37,266 bases of DNA. Origin: Caballeronia sp. GAFFF1 (GTDB lineage Bacteria; Pseudomonadota; Gammaproteobacteria; Burkholderiales; Burkholderiaceae). Both the position numbers and the translations under genes were made by a program. The notes beneath the pieces are model-generated. The model saw nothing but the letters and a program-made list of their open reading frames with translations, made no database searches and was not told where the DNA came from. Below, piece after piece: positions 19,393 to 27,014 of the stretch. The first letter of the stretch is position 1. Each line of letters opens with the position of its first letter. Where the stretch lies: the NCBI RefSeq assembly GCF_023630705.1, contig NZ_JALQEM010000022.1, positions 1 through 37,266 of the forward strand, in the 5' to 3' direction.

Positions 19393-20315
19393 GAAAGCCC
19401 CTCGACCATTTCCGGCTCGTTCATGACCTGAAGGAACACGTCTTCGAGATCGGCTTTGCGCACTTCGATTTCATCGAACGTGCAGCCGGCGGCGCGGCAT
19501 TTCGCGAGGATCGGCTCGACTTCGTCGTAGCTCGACAAGCGCAGCAGGTGCTGCGCCCCGGATACCGCGTGCGGATCCACTTCCAGCGAGCGCAGGTCGG
19601 CGGGGAGCACGCCGCTCGAAAAGCGCAGATAAAGCTGCATGCCGGCGAAACGCTGCAACAGCGCGCTCGTGCGCTCCAGCGCGACGATCTCGCCGCGGCG
19701 AAGCATCGCGAGGCGGTCGCACAGCGATTCGGCTTCTTCGAGGTAATGCGTGGTCAGCACGATGGTATGTCCCTCGCGATTCAGGCGCGAGATGAATTTC
19801 CAGAGCGTCTGCCGAAGCTCGACGTCCACGCCGGCGGTCGGTTCGTCGAGCACGATCACGGGCGGCCGATGCACCAGCGCCTGCGCCACCAGCACGCGGC
19901 GCTTCATGCCGCCGGACAGCGCGCGCGTGTTGACGTCGGCTTTCTCGGTGAGATCGAGGTTCGCCATGACCTCGTCGATCCAGTCGTCGTTGTTGCGCAG
20001 GCCGAAATAGCCCGACTGGATGCGCAGCGACTCGCGCACCGTAAAGAACGGATCGAACACGAGCTCCTGCGGGACGACGCCGAGCGCCCGACGCGCCGCG
20101 CGGAAGTCGCTTACAACATCATGACCGCGCACGCTGATCGTGCCGCTATCGGCCCGCGCGAGTCCCGCAAGAATGCTGATCAACGTGGTCTTGCCCGCGC
20201 CGTTCGGGCCGAGCAGGCCGAAGAACTCGCCCTCTTCCACCGTGAGGCTCACGCCCTTGAGCGCCTGCAGATCCTTGTAGCGCTTTCGGACGTTTCGGAT
20301 TTCTATGGCTGACAT
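19389..20315 (-). CDS. ABC transporter ATP-binding protein, YadG-like
   Basis: The 308-aa ATPase has Walker A GPNGAGKTT (about 35-43), Q-loop VPQEL, signature LSGGMKRRV, Walker B VIVLDEPTAG and switch His in LTTHYLEEAE. A C-terminal domain of about 80 residues follows, as in the YadG/CcmA/NodI group. It pairs with the overlapping permease gene. A 211-bp gap separates it from mlaB and contains a TATAAT box, so it may head its own transcript. Confidence 0.95.
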   Translation of the reverse strand: MSAIEIRNVRKRYKDLQALKGVSLTVEEGEFFGLLGPNGAGKTTLISILAGLARADSGTISVRGHDVVSDFRAARRALGVVPQELVFDPFFTVRESLRIQSGYFGLRNNDDWIDEVMANLDLTEKADVNTRALSGGMKRRVLVAQALVHRPPVIVLDEPTAGVDVELRQTLWKFISRLNREGHTIVLTTHYLEEAESLCDRLAMLRRGEIVALERTSALLQRFAGMQLYLRFSSGVLPADLRSLEVDPHAVSGAQHLLRLSSYDEVEPILAKCRAAGCTFDEIEVRKADLEDVFLQVMNEPEMVEGLS

Positions 20316-20422
20316 GAACAGTGCGCGCGCCTCGTGCGGCCGCGCCTCGATTGTGCGGATTACGCGTAACGGACCCGGGCTCGCTTCAAAAGGGGCCGGG
20401 TTCGGGCCCGAAAAAACGTTTG

Positions 20423-20428
20423 ATTATA
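20423..20428 (-). promoter_or_regulatory. -10 box (TATAAT) upstream of the YadGH-like genes
   Basis: A consensus TATAAT on minus lies 108 bp before the ATPase start, in the 211-bp gap after mlaB. No good -35 is found at 16-18 bp. Between it and the gene is the G/C palindrome TTCGGGCCCGAA. It is a candidate internal promoter feeding yadGH-like, bolA, murA and the his genes. Confidence 0.45.
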
Positions 20429-20468
20429 GGGCAAAGCCGGTAGAGCCGACGTCGGAGCGATCCTGTTT

Positions 20469-20500
20469 GCGGCGGTGCTCATGCTGATGAACGCCGCCGC
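20469..20500 (-). other. Stem-loop downstream of mlaB
   Basis: GCGGCGG (20469-20475) pairs with CCGCCGC (20494-20500); inside, TCAT can pair with ATGA. It lies 27 bp past the mlaB stop on minus. It lacks a U tract, so it may be a 3'-end stabiliser of the mla message rather than an intrinsic terminator. Confidence 0.4.
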
Positions 20501-20526
20501 GCCTGAGCAAAGGAGTCAGGAGAGGA

Positions 20527-20814
20527 TCAATGTCGGAAGGTGAGCAGCGTGTCGACGCCATAGGCTTGCGCGAGACTGGCAAGCCCGGAGGGAATGTTGA
20601 CGATACCGAGCGCGGCGCCGCGCGCGGTGACCGCGCGCTGCCATGCGAGCAGCACGGCGAGCGCGGACGAATCGAACTGCCGAAGCGGCGCGCAATCGAC
20701 TTCCGTCGCGCCGGCGGCGATGCGCGAAAGGCCGGCTTCGAGCGCGGCCTTCGCGCTTTCGTGAGTCAAGGATGCGGCCGTCTGGAAACGGCCGCCGGTG
20801 CCGACTGCGCTCAC
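20527..20814 (-). CDS. mlaB: STAS-domain protein MlaB
   Basis: The 95-aa cytosolic STAS protein binds the MlaF ATPase and stabilises the MlaFEDB phospholipid transporter. The STAS core is seen as EVDCAPLRQFDSSALAVLLAWQRAV, with the conserved Asp-Ser-Ser turn around 48-50. The start is GTG at 20814, overlapping the mlaC stop by four bases (GTGA). It is the last mla gene; a hairpin follows. Confidence 0.92.
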   Translation of the reverse strand: MSAVGTGGRFQTAASLTHESAKAALEAGLSRIAAGATEVDCAPLRQFDSSALAVLLAWQRAVTARGAALGIVNIPSGLASLAQAYGVDTLLTFRH

Positions 20815-21443
20815 GACGAAGCCTTGCCGCTCGCGAGTTGCTGGTTGCGCTGCGTGAGGAACTGCAGCAGGCCATCCACGCCGTGTTGCGAGATCTGCTC
20901 GCTGAACTGCTGCTGATACGCCTGGATCAACCATGCGCCGAGCACGTTGATGTCATACACGCGCCAGCCTTGCGTCGTCTTGTACAGGCGATAGTCGAGC
21001 TCGACCGGCTGGCCGTTGTTCATCACCACCGAGCGAACGACGACATCCGTATCTTCCGGCGATGCGCGGAACGGCTTGTACTGGATCGTCTGATTCCGGA
21101 CCTGGCTCAATGCGCCCGAGTACGTGCGGATCAGCAGCATCTTGAATTGCTCGACGATCTGCTTTTGCTGCTCGGGCGTAGCCGAGTTCCAGTTGCGGCC
21201 CATGACGAGACGCGTTGTGCGCGTGAAGTCCGTGTACGGGAGGATCTTCTGGTTAACGAGTTCAGTGATGTGCTGCACGTCGCCCGACTGGAGCTTCGGG
21301 TCCGACTTGATCTGATCGAGCACTTGCTGCGTGACGGTTTTGATCATTCCGTCGGGCGAGTTCGTATCGACGGATTGCGCCGACGCCGCGCCGCAGAACG
21401 CCATCAGCATGGCAAAGAAAGGAAGCAAGAAGAGTTTTTTCAT
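20811..21443 (-). CDS. mlaC: Periplasmic phospholipid-binding protein MlaC
   Basis: The 210-aa protein shuttles phospholipid between the outer-membrane MlaA complex and inner-membrane MlaFEDB. It has a Sec signal peptide (residues 1-22, ending GAASA), then the MlaC domain with KILPYTDFTRTTRLVMG and GWRVYDINVLGAWLIQAYQQQF near the C-terminus. It follows mlaA after a 124-bp gap with no evident ORF or strong hairpin. Confidence 0.95.
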   Translation of the reverse strand: MKKLFLLPFFAMLMAFCGAASAQSVDTNSPDGMIKTVTQQVLDQIKSDPKLQSGDVQHITELVNQKILPYTDFTRTTRLVMGRNWNSATPEQQKQIVEQFKMLLIRTYSGALSQVRNQTIQYKPFRASPEDTDVVVRSVVMNNGQPVELDYRLYKTTQGWRVYDINVLGAWLIQAYQQQFSEQISQHGVDGLLQFLTQRNQQLASGKASS

Positions 21444-21567
21444 CGCAGACCCTGCAAAAGAAGTGGCTTGGATTGGAGTGCGCCGCTTGAACCAAGTTCA
21501 GGCCGCGCACCGGCCAATCTGTAATAAACGCTGTCAATCATGTTACCGCGCGTTAGCGTGGATGCGC

Positions 21568-22512
21568 TCAACGCAGGCGGAACGAAGGGAAGCCGGGCGG
21601 CGCACGCGGCGGCACGTACTGATTGCCCGGCACGGTCGCGCCGCCCGAACTCGCGGCGTTCGGCGTGGCTGCGGTTCCCGAAGCAGGCGCCGCGCCCGAC
21701 GCGCCCTCCGCCGCCGCGGGCGGCACCGCCGTTGCCGATGCGCCGACCGCACCGCTCGCGCCGCCCGGTTCGGCGTATGTCGGCAGCGGCGCTTCGTCGT
21801 AGTTCGGCATGCTGCCGGTATCGCCGTCGTTGTCGCCGCCGATCAGATACTGACGACGCTGCAGATACGCATTACGCACGAACGAGTATTTGTCCAGGGC
21901 CGCATCGGCGAGCACGTCCGTCGCGCCCAGCAAGTTCGCCCGCGTGTTGATGAGGTTCACGCCATACAGCGCCCAGCTTACGGAATCCGGGCTCACGTAC
22001 GTCAGCGGACTGCCGAAATAGTCGACCACCAGCCCGCTTGTGTCGCGCACCGTGCTCGGCCCGAGCAGCGGCAGCACGAGATACGGACCGGCGGGAACGC
22101 CGTAATGACCGAGCGTCAGGCCGAAGTCGCCGGAATGCTTCGGCAGCTTGGCGACGGTCGCCACGTCGAAGAGGCCGCCGACGCCGAACACCGTGTTGAT
22201 CGCGACCCGCATGATGTCGGAGACGCCATCCGCGATCTTCAACTGCAGCAGATTGTTCGCCGCGATGTACACATCGCCGATATTCGAGAAGAAGTTCGTG
22301 ACGCTGTTGCGCACCGGCTCCGGCACGCTCCACACGTACGCCTTCGCGACCGGCTTCAGCGCGAACTGATCCACCTTGTCGTTGATGGTGAACATCGTCC
22401 GGTTGTAACTCTCGAACGGATCGCCCTTTGTGGGCGTCGTCACCGTCGCGCAACCGGCGAGCGTCACCGCCGCCGCCGAGACAAGCACGCGCCGCAGCCC
22501 CATCGCGTACAT
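21568..22512 (-). CDS. mlaA: Outer-membrane lipoprotein MlaA (VacJ) with a low-complexity C-terminal tail
   Basis: The 314-aa lipoprotein extracts mislocalised phospholipid from the outer leaflet of the outer membrane. The lipobox LAGC gives lipidated Cys21. The MlaA domain (about 30-222) includes DPFESYNRTMFTINDKVD, GHYGVPAGPYLVLPLLGPS and the end YLQRRQYLI. Residues about 225-314 are a Gly/Ala/Pro/Ser-rich tail ending in a Pro-rich basic segment; E. coli MlaA lacks this. The ATG at 22512 has SD AAGGAG that overlaps the mlaD stop codon (TAAGGAG). Confidence 0.95.
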   Translation of the reverse strand: MYAMGLRRVLVSAAAVTLAGCATVTTPTKGDPFESYNRTMFTINDKVDQFALKPVAKAYVWSVPEPVRNSVTNFFSNIGDVYIAANNLLQLKIADGVSDIMRVAINTVFGVGGLFDVATVAKLPKHSGDFGLTLGHYGVPAGPYLVLPLLGPSTVRDTSGLVVDYFGSPLTYVSPDSVSWALYGVNLINTRANLLGATDVLADAALDKYSFVRNAYLQRRQYLIGGDNDGDTGSMPNYDEAPLPTYAEPGGASGAVGASATAVPPAAAEGASGAAPASGTAATPNAASSGGATVPGNQYVPPRAPPGFPSFRLR

Positions 22513-22521
22513 AGCTTCTCC

Positions 22522-23121
22522 TTATTGAGCCGAGCCCGATGCCGCGCTCGCAGCCGACGCGCCGGAGGCCACCGGTGCCGCGGCAGCGCCCATGGCGCTG
22601 GCCGCGCCAGGGAACGCCGGCGCAGCAGCGGCCGGCGCGGCCGGCGTGCCTGCCTTCGACGCGCCGGAATCCGCCGCCTTGTTGTAGAGGAACTGTCCGA
22701 TCAGGTTCTCGAGCACGACAGCTGATTGCGTCATCGTGATGGTGTCGCCGTTCTTGAGCATCTGATCGTCGCCGCCCGGCTCGAGGCCGATGTACTGCTC
22801 GCCGAGCAGACCCGAGGTCAGGATCTTCGCGGACGAATCCTTCGGAAACTGATACTGCTTTTCAATGTCGATGGTCACGACCGCCTGATACGCGTTCGGG
22901 TCGAAGCCGATGGAGCCGACGCGCCCGACCGTCACGCCCGCGCTTTTCACGGGCGCGCGCGGCTTGAGGCCGCCGATGTTGTCGAACTTGAGCCGAACGG
23001 CGTAGGTTTGCTGGAACGACAGGGAACTCATGTTGCCGGCCTTCAGCGCGAGAAACAGCAGCGCCACGAAACCGAGCACCACGAAGAGGCCGACCCAAAA
23101 GTCGAGAGCAGTCTTTTTCAT
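22522..23121 (-). CDS. mlaD: MCE-domain protein MlaD with an Ala-rich tail
   Basis: The 199-aa protein forms the periplasmic MCE ring of the MlaFEDB phospholipid transporter. One N-terminal membrane helix (about 8-27) is followed by the MCE domain (about 36-145) with DNIGGLKPRAPVKSAGVTVG and SGLLGEQYIGLEPGG. Residues 150-199 are almost entirely Ala, Ser, Gly and Pro. It follows mlaE by 93 bp and precedes mlaA by 9 bp. Confidence 0.96.
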   Translation of the reverse strand: MKKTALDFWVGLFVVLGFVALLFLALKAGNMSSLSFQQTYAVRLKFDNIGGLKPRAPVKSAGVTVGRVGSIGFDPNAYQAVVTIDIEKQYQFPKDSSAKILTSGLLGEQYIGLEPGGDDQMLKNGDTITMTQSAVVLENLIGQFLYNKAADSGASKAGTPAAPAAAAPAFPGAASAMGAAAAPVASGASAASAASGSAQ

Positions 23122-23184
23122 CGTCTTTCCAAAGAGAATCTTGTCGCGGAATGCGCGTGATGGTCTGTGCCCTTCACAACGCCC

Positions 23185-23200
23185 ACGCCCTCGCGGGCGT
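23185..23200 (-). other. mlaE/mlaD intercistronic stem-loop
   Basis: ACGCCC-TCGC-GGGCGT is a perfect six-bp stem with a 4-nt loop, 15 bp after the mlaE stop. No U tract follows on minus. It may tune mlaFE versus mlaD message stability. Confidence 0.4.
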
Positions 23201-23214
23201 CCGCGAGTGGTCCA

Positions 23215-23982
23215 TTAGCTGAACATCAACGCGGTCAGCAGGAAGTCGAGGCCGAGCACGGCGAGCGACGCGTACACGACCGTTTTCGTCGTCGCGCGCG
23301 ACACGCCTTCCGGCGTCGGCCGGGCTTCGTAGCCCTGAAACAACGCGATGAACGTCACCGCGAAACCGAACACGACGCTTTTCACGACCCCGTTGCCGAC
23401 ATCGCGCCAGACATCCACGCCGCCCTGCATCTGCGACCAGAACGCGCCCGAATCCACGCCGATCAGCAGCACGCCGACCACATAGCCGCCGATCACGCCG
23501 ACCGCGCTGAAGATGGCCGCGAGCACCGGCATGGAGATGATGCCCGCCCACATGCGCGGCGCGACGACCACCTTGATGGGATCGACGGCCATCATTTCCA
23601 TTGCCGTGAGTTGCTCGCCCGCCTTCATGAGGCCGATTTCCGCCGTCAGCGACGTGCCCGCGCGCCCGGCGAAGAGCAGCGCCGTGACCACGGGCCCGAG
23701 CTCGCGCACGAGCGACAGCGCGACGAGCAGCCCGAGCGCCTGCTCCGAGCCATAGCGGTTGAGCGTGTAGTAACCCTGCAAGCCGAGCACGAAGCCGACG
23801 AACAGGCCCGACACCGCGATGATCACGAGCGAATAATTGCCGACGAAGTGGATTTGTTTCGTGACAAGGCGCGGACGGCGCAGCAGCGGGAAGAATTCGA
23901 GCACGAGGCGCACCAGCATGCGCGTCGCGTAACCGGCGGTGCCGAAGCCGTCGAGCACCCAGCGTCCGAGTGCGCTGATCAT
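23215..23982 (-). CDS. mlaE: Phospholipid ABC transporter permease MlaE
   Basis: The 255-aa MlaE/YrbE-family permease forms the membrane core of MlaFEDB. Typical stretches are LVRELGPVVTALLFAGRAGTS, the coupling segment EIGLMKAGEQLTAMEMM, and the C-terminal VFGFAVTFIALFQGYEA. Five to six helices are predicted. Its ATG overlaps the mlaF stop by four bases. Confidence 0.96.
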   Translation of the reverse strand: MISALGRWVLDGFGTAGYATRMLVRLVLEFFPLLRRPRLVTKQIHFVGNYSLVIIAVSGLFVGFVLGLQGYYTLNRYGSEQALGLLVALSLVRELGPVVTALLFAGRAGTSLTAEIGLMKAGEQLTAMEMMAVDPIKVVVAPRMWAGIISMPVLAAIFSAVGVIGGYVVGVLLIGVDSGAFWSQMQGGVDVWRDVGNGVVKSVVFGFAVTFIALFQGYEARPTPEGVSRATTKTVVYASLAVLGLDFLLTALMFS

Positions 23983-24794
23983 GCCTTGCCTCCGATGCCG
24001 AAATCCGCCGCGAGGTTCTGGCTCGCGTAGTGGAACTTGAAGGGGCCGTCGGGCGTGCCGTCGATGAACTGGCGCACGGTCGGGTCCTGCGACGCGCGCA
24101 GTTGCGCGGGAGTTCCTTCCGCGTGAATGCCGCCGTTGGCCACGAAGTACACGTAGTCGGCAATGGCGAACGACTCCGGCACGTCGTGCGAGACGAGAAT
24201 GGACGTGGCGCCGAGCGCGTCGTTCAGCGTGCGAATCAGCTTCGCGGTGATGCCGAGCGAAATAGGATCGAGGCCGGCGAACGGCTCGTCGTACATCATG
24301 AGTTCGGGATCGAGCGCGATGGCGCGCGCCAGCGCCACGCGACGCGCCATGCCGCCCGAAATCTCCGACGGCGCGAGATCGCGCGCGCCGCGCAGACCGA
24401 CGGCGTTGAGCTTCATCAGAACAAGATCGCGGATAAGCGCTTCGGGCAGATCCGTGTGCTCGCGCAGCGGAAACGCGACGTTCTCGAAGACCGTTTGATC
24501 CGTGAAGAGCGCGCCGAACTGAAACAGCATGCCCATCTTCCGGCGCAGCGCGTACAGCCCGTCGCGCGTCTGCGCGCCGACGTCCTGCCCGCCGTACAGC
24601 ACCTGGCCGCGGCTCGCCTTGACGAGACCGCCGATCAGCCGAAGCGTCGTGGTCTTGCCGCAGCCCGAGCCGCCCATGACCGCGACGACCTGACCGCGCG
24701 TGAAGCGCATGTTCAGGTTCGACAGGACGAGCCGGTCGCCGTAACCGAAGTCGACGTCGCGTAGCTCGAGCAGAGTCTCAGAAGAGGCTGGCAC
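23979..24794 (-). CDS. mlaF: Phospholipid ABC transporter ATPase MlaF
   Basis: The 271-aa ATPase energises MlaFEDB. Walker A GGSGCGKTT (about 42-50), Q-loop MLFQFGALF, signature ISGGMARRVALARA, Walker B LMMYDEPFAGLD and switch His in VSHDV are intact. The C-terminus (FKFHYASQN) resembles the MlaF tail that contacts a neighbouring subunit. The start is GTG at 24794 with only a weak SD (GGAA, 12 bases upstream). It heads the mla operon. Confidence 0.95.
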   Translation of the reverse strand: MPASSETLLELRDVDFGYGDRLVLSNLNMRFTRGQVVAVMGGSGCGKTTTLRLIGGLVKASRGQVLYGGQDVGAQTRDGLYALRRKMGMLFQFGALFTDQTVFENVAFPLREHTDLPEALIRDLVLMKLNAVGLRGARDLAPSEISGGMARRVALARAIALDPELMMYDEPFAGLDPISLGITAKLIRTLNDALGATSILVSHDVPESFAIADYVYFVANGGIHAEGTPAQLRASQDPTVRQFIDGTPDGPFKFHYASQNLAADFGIGGKA

Positions 24795-24827
24795 TGGGTA
24801 AGAAATTCCGTTGACGCAAAACGCCGC

Positions 24828-24833
24828 ATTATA
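24828..24833 (-). promoter_or_regulatory. -10 box (TATAAT) for the mla operon
   Basis: A consensus TATAAT followed by GC lies 34 bp upstream of the mlaF start on minus, in the 97-bp gap after thiE. No recognisable -35 occurs at 16-18 bp. The leader would be under 30 nt. It probably initiates mlaFEDACB and perhaps the genes beyond. Confidence 0.5.
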
Positions 24834-24891
24834 GGGCCTGCGTGCAATCGGTGCTTTGCCTAGTGCGCGGTGCCTTATTTTTTAGGAACTG

Positions 24892-25974
24892 TCAGCATTG
24901 ACCTGCAAAGTTCTGTTGCAGCGACGCGACCGCCTGAGCGGTATCCGGCGCTTCGGTCACGGCACGCACGACTGCCGCGCTGCCCACGCCCGTCGCGAGC
25001 ACGTCGCCGATCACTTTGCCGTCGATTCCGCCGATCGCGACGAGCGGCACGCGGCCGCGCAAAAGCTGCACGTAGCGGCGCAGACGGGCGAGACCCTGCG
25101 GCTTGGTCGGCATGACCTTCGTCGTCGTCGGGAAGACGGCGCCGAGCGCGAGATAGCTGGGCCGGAAATGCAGCGCGCGCAGCATCTCGTAATAGCCGTG
25201 CGTCGAGAGACCGAGGCGCAGGCCGGCGCGCGCAATCGCGCTCAGGTCGGCGGTCTCGACGTCTTCTTGCCCGAGATGCACGCCGTATGCGCCCGCCGCT
25301 ATCGCCTCGCGCCAGTGATCGTTGATGAAAAGCCGCGCCTGATGCCGACGCCCGGCCGCCACCGACCGCTCGATTTCGCGCTGGAGATCGTCGGCGTCGG
25401 CGCTTTTGCGGCGCAGTTGCGCCGTGGCGACGCTCAGTTCGAGCACCCGCTCGACCCATTCGCCACTCGGCAGCACAGGATAAAGCCCGAGCGTGCCGGG
25501 ACACTCCGGGAAAGCGGGCTCCGGCGCGGGCGGCAGGTCGCCGACGCGCGGGAACGTCGCGAAATCGACAGGCCAGGCGTCGTCTTTCGACTCGTCGCCG
25601 GTGCGCCAGGCCAGCGCCAGAACGAGCGCATCGTGCGGCTCGAAGTTGCAGTCGAGAAACGCGGCGAGCGCGGCGAGCCAGTCGTCGGACCGCTCGCCGT
25701 CGAGTACGAAACGCTCGCCCTTGCGCGTCAGCGTGACGCGCGAGCCGTGCGCTTCGAGCACGGCTGCGTCGCTGGCAAGCGCGCCGGGATCGGATTGACG
25801 CGGCTCCGTGTGCACGATCAAATCCTGCGCGCCGGCCGATTCGGGCGCGGTCAGGCAGATGCGCCAGCGCGTCGACGCGGCGGGCCAGTCGCCGAGACGC
25901 GCACGGATGCGCTCCGCGACTTCCACGAGTTCGTCCGCCGGCGGCCAGAACACTTCGCGACCGAGCAGGCTCAT
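24892..25974 (-). CDS. thiE: Thiamine-phosphate synthase ThiE with a long N-terminal extension
   Basis: The 360-aa protein couples HMP-PP and thiazole phosphate to thiamine phosphate. The TIM-barrel ThiE domain is residues about 160-355: LGLYPVLPSGEWVERVLEL, LFINDHWREA, YGVHLGQEDV, LGLSTHGYYE, YLALGAVFPTTTK and LVAIGGIDG. Usual ThiE proteins are about 210 aa; here 155 residues precede the barrel. Part of this, FEPHDALVLALAWR then WPVDFATFPRV, faintly recalls the C-terminal end of ThiD-type kinases, but no kinase site is visible. Its ATG overlaps the thiG stop by four bases; it is the last gene of the thi operon. Confidence 0.94.
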   Translation of the reverse strand: MSLLGREVFWPPADELVEVAERIRARLGDWPAASTRWRICLTAPESAGAQDLIVHTEPRQSDPGALASDAAVLEAHGSRVTLTRKGERFVLDGERSDDWLAALAAFLDCNFEPHDALVLALAWRTGDESKDDAWPVDFATFPRVGDLPPAPEPAFPECPGTLGLYPVLPSGEWVERVLELSVATAQLRRKSADADDLQREIERSVAAGRRHQARLFINDHWREAIAAGAYGVHLGQEDVETADLSAIARAGLRLGLSTHGYYEMLRALHFRPSYLALGAVFPTTTKVMPTKPQGLARLRRYVQLLRGRVPLVAIGGIDGKVIGDVLATGVGSAAVVRAVTEAPDTAQAVASLQQNFAGQC

Positions 25975-26777
25975 GCCGCACCTCCGTCCTGATGCCAGAA
26001 CGGCATGCCGACGACCGGCGTGCTCGCCTGCGCGCTGTCGCGCTCGGCCATCGGACCGGCGAGAAACGCGCTGCGGCCCGCTTCGACGCCCAGCGCGAAC
26101 GCACGCGCCATCTGCGGCGGAAAAGTGGCCTGCGACACCGCCGTGTTGAGCAGCACGCCGTCGAAGCCCCACTCCATGACCTGACACGCGTGCGACGGCA
26201 CGCCGAGGCCCGCATCGACGATCAGCGGCACGTCCGGCAGCCGCTCACGCAAGGTGCGCAGGCCGTAGGGATTGGTGACGCCCTTGCCCGTGCCGATGGG
26301 CGCGCCCCACGGCATCAGCGCTTCGCAGCCGGCATCGATCAGGCGCCGGCCGATCACGAGATCTTCCGTGCAGTACGGCAGCACCTTGAAGCCGTCGCGC
26401 ACGAGCTTCGCCGCCGCTTCCACCAGTCCGATGGGATCGGGCTGAAGCGTGTAGTCATCGCCGATCAGTTCCAGCTTGATCCACGGCGTGTCGAACACTT
26501 CCCGCGCCATGTACGCCGTCGTCAGCACTTCGTCCACGCTCTGGCAGCCCGCCGTGTTCGGCAACAGCGCGACGCCATGACGCTTGAGCACGTCAAAAAA
26601 GCCGGCTTCGCCCGTTTCCGACTGGCGGCGCAGCGCGACCGTCACCATGCCGGGGCGCGCAGCATCGATGGAATCGGATAGCGATTGCAGCGACGGATAG
26701 CGCGACGTGCCGAGCAGCACGCGGCTCGGGAACGACTGGCCGTAGAGCGTGAGGACGTCGGCGGTCTGTGTGGTCAT
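25971..26777 (-). CDS. thiG: Thiazole synthase ThiG
   Basis: The 268-aa barrel enzyme forms the thiazole phosphate ring from DXP, the ThiO product and ThiS thiocarboxylate. Lys101 in DTPWIKLELIGDD is the Schiff-base lysine. ALMPWGAPIGTGKG, VDAGLGVPSHA and DGVLLNTAVSQA are conserved. ATG at 26777 is the family start; upstream codons in frame are shadow. It lies 19 bp after thiS. Confidence 0.97.
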   Translation of the reverse strand: MTTQTADVLTLYGQSFPSRVLLGTSRYPSLQSLSDSIDAARPGMVTVALRRQSETGEAGFFDVLKRHGVALLPNTAGCQSVDEVLTTAYMAREVFDTPWIKLELIGDDYTLQPDPIGLVEAAAKLVRDGFKVLPYCTEDLVIGRRLIDAGCEALMPWGAPIGTGKGVTNPYGLRTLRERLPDVPLIVDAGLGVPSHACQVMEWGFDGVLLNTAVSQATFPPQMARAFALGVEAGRSAFLAGPMAERDSAQASTPVVGMPFWHQDGGAA

Positions 26778-26796
26778 GATGGAATCCTTCGTGTGT

Positions 26797-26994
26797 TCAG
26801 CCGCCCGCGACGGGCGAAACGACGTCGAGCTTGTCGCCCGGCGCGAGCGTCTTCGTGCCGTGCTCGCCGCGCGCGACGAACTGGCCGTTAAGCGCCACCG
26901 CGAACGGCGGCCTCGCGCCGAACGCGGCGAGCGCATCGGTGACGGTCGCGGCGTCGGGCAAGGTGAACTCGCGCTGATTGATGTGGATGTTCAT
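26797..26994 (-). CDS. thiS: Sulfur carrier protein ThiS
   Basis: The 65-aa ubiquitin-like protein carries sulfur as a C-terminal thiocarboxylate for ThiG. It ends in the required Gly-Gly (VVSPVAGG) and contains FAVALNGQFVARGEH, typical of the family. It lies between thiO (20-bp gap) and thiG (19 bp). Confidence 0.96.
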   Translation of the reverse strand: MNIHINQREFTLPDAATVTDALAAFGARPPFAVALNGQFVARGEHGTKTLAPGDKLDVVSPVAGG

Positions 26995-27014
26995 GGTTCT
27001 GTCTCTGAATCCTG

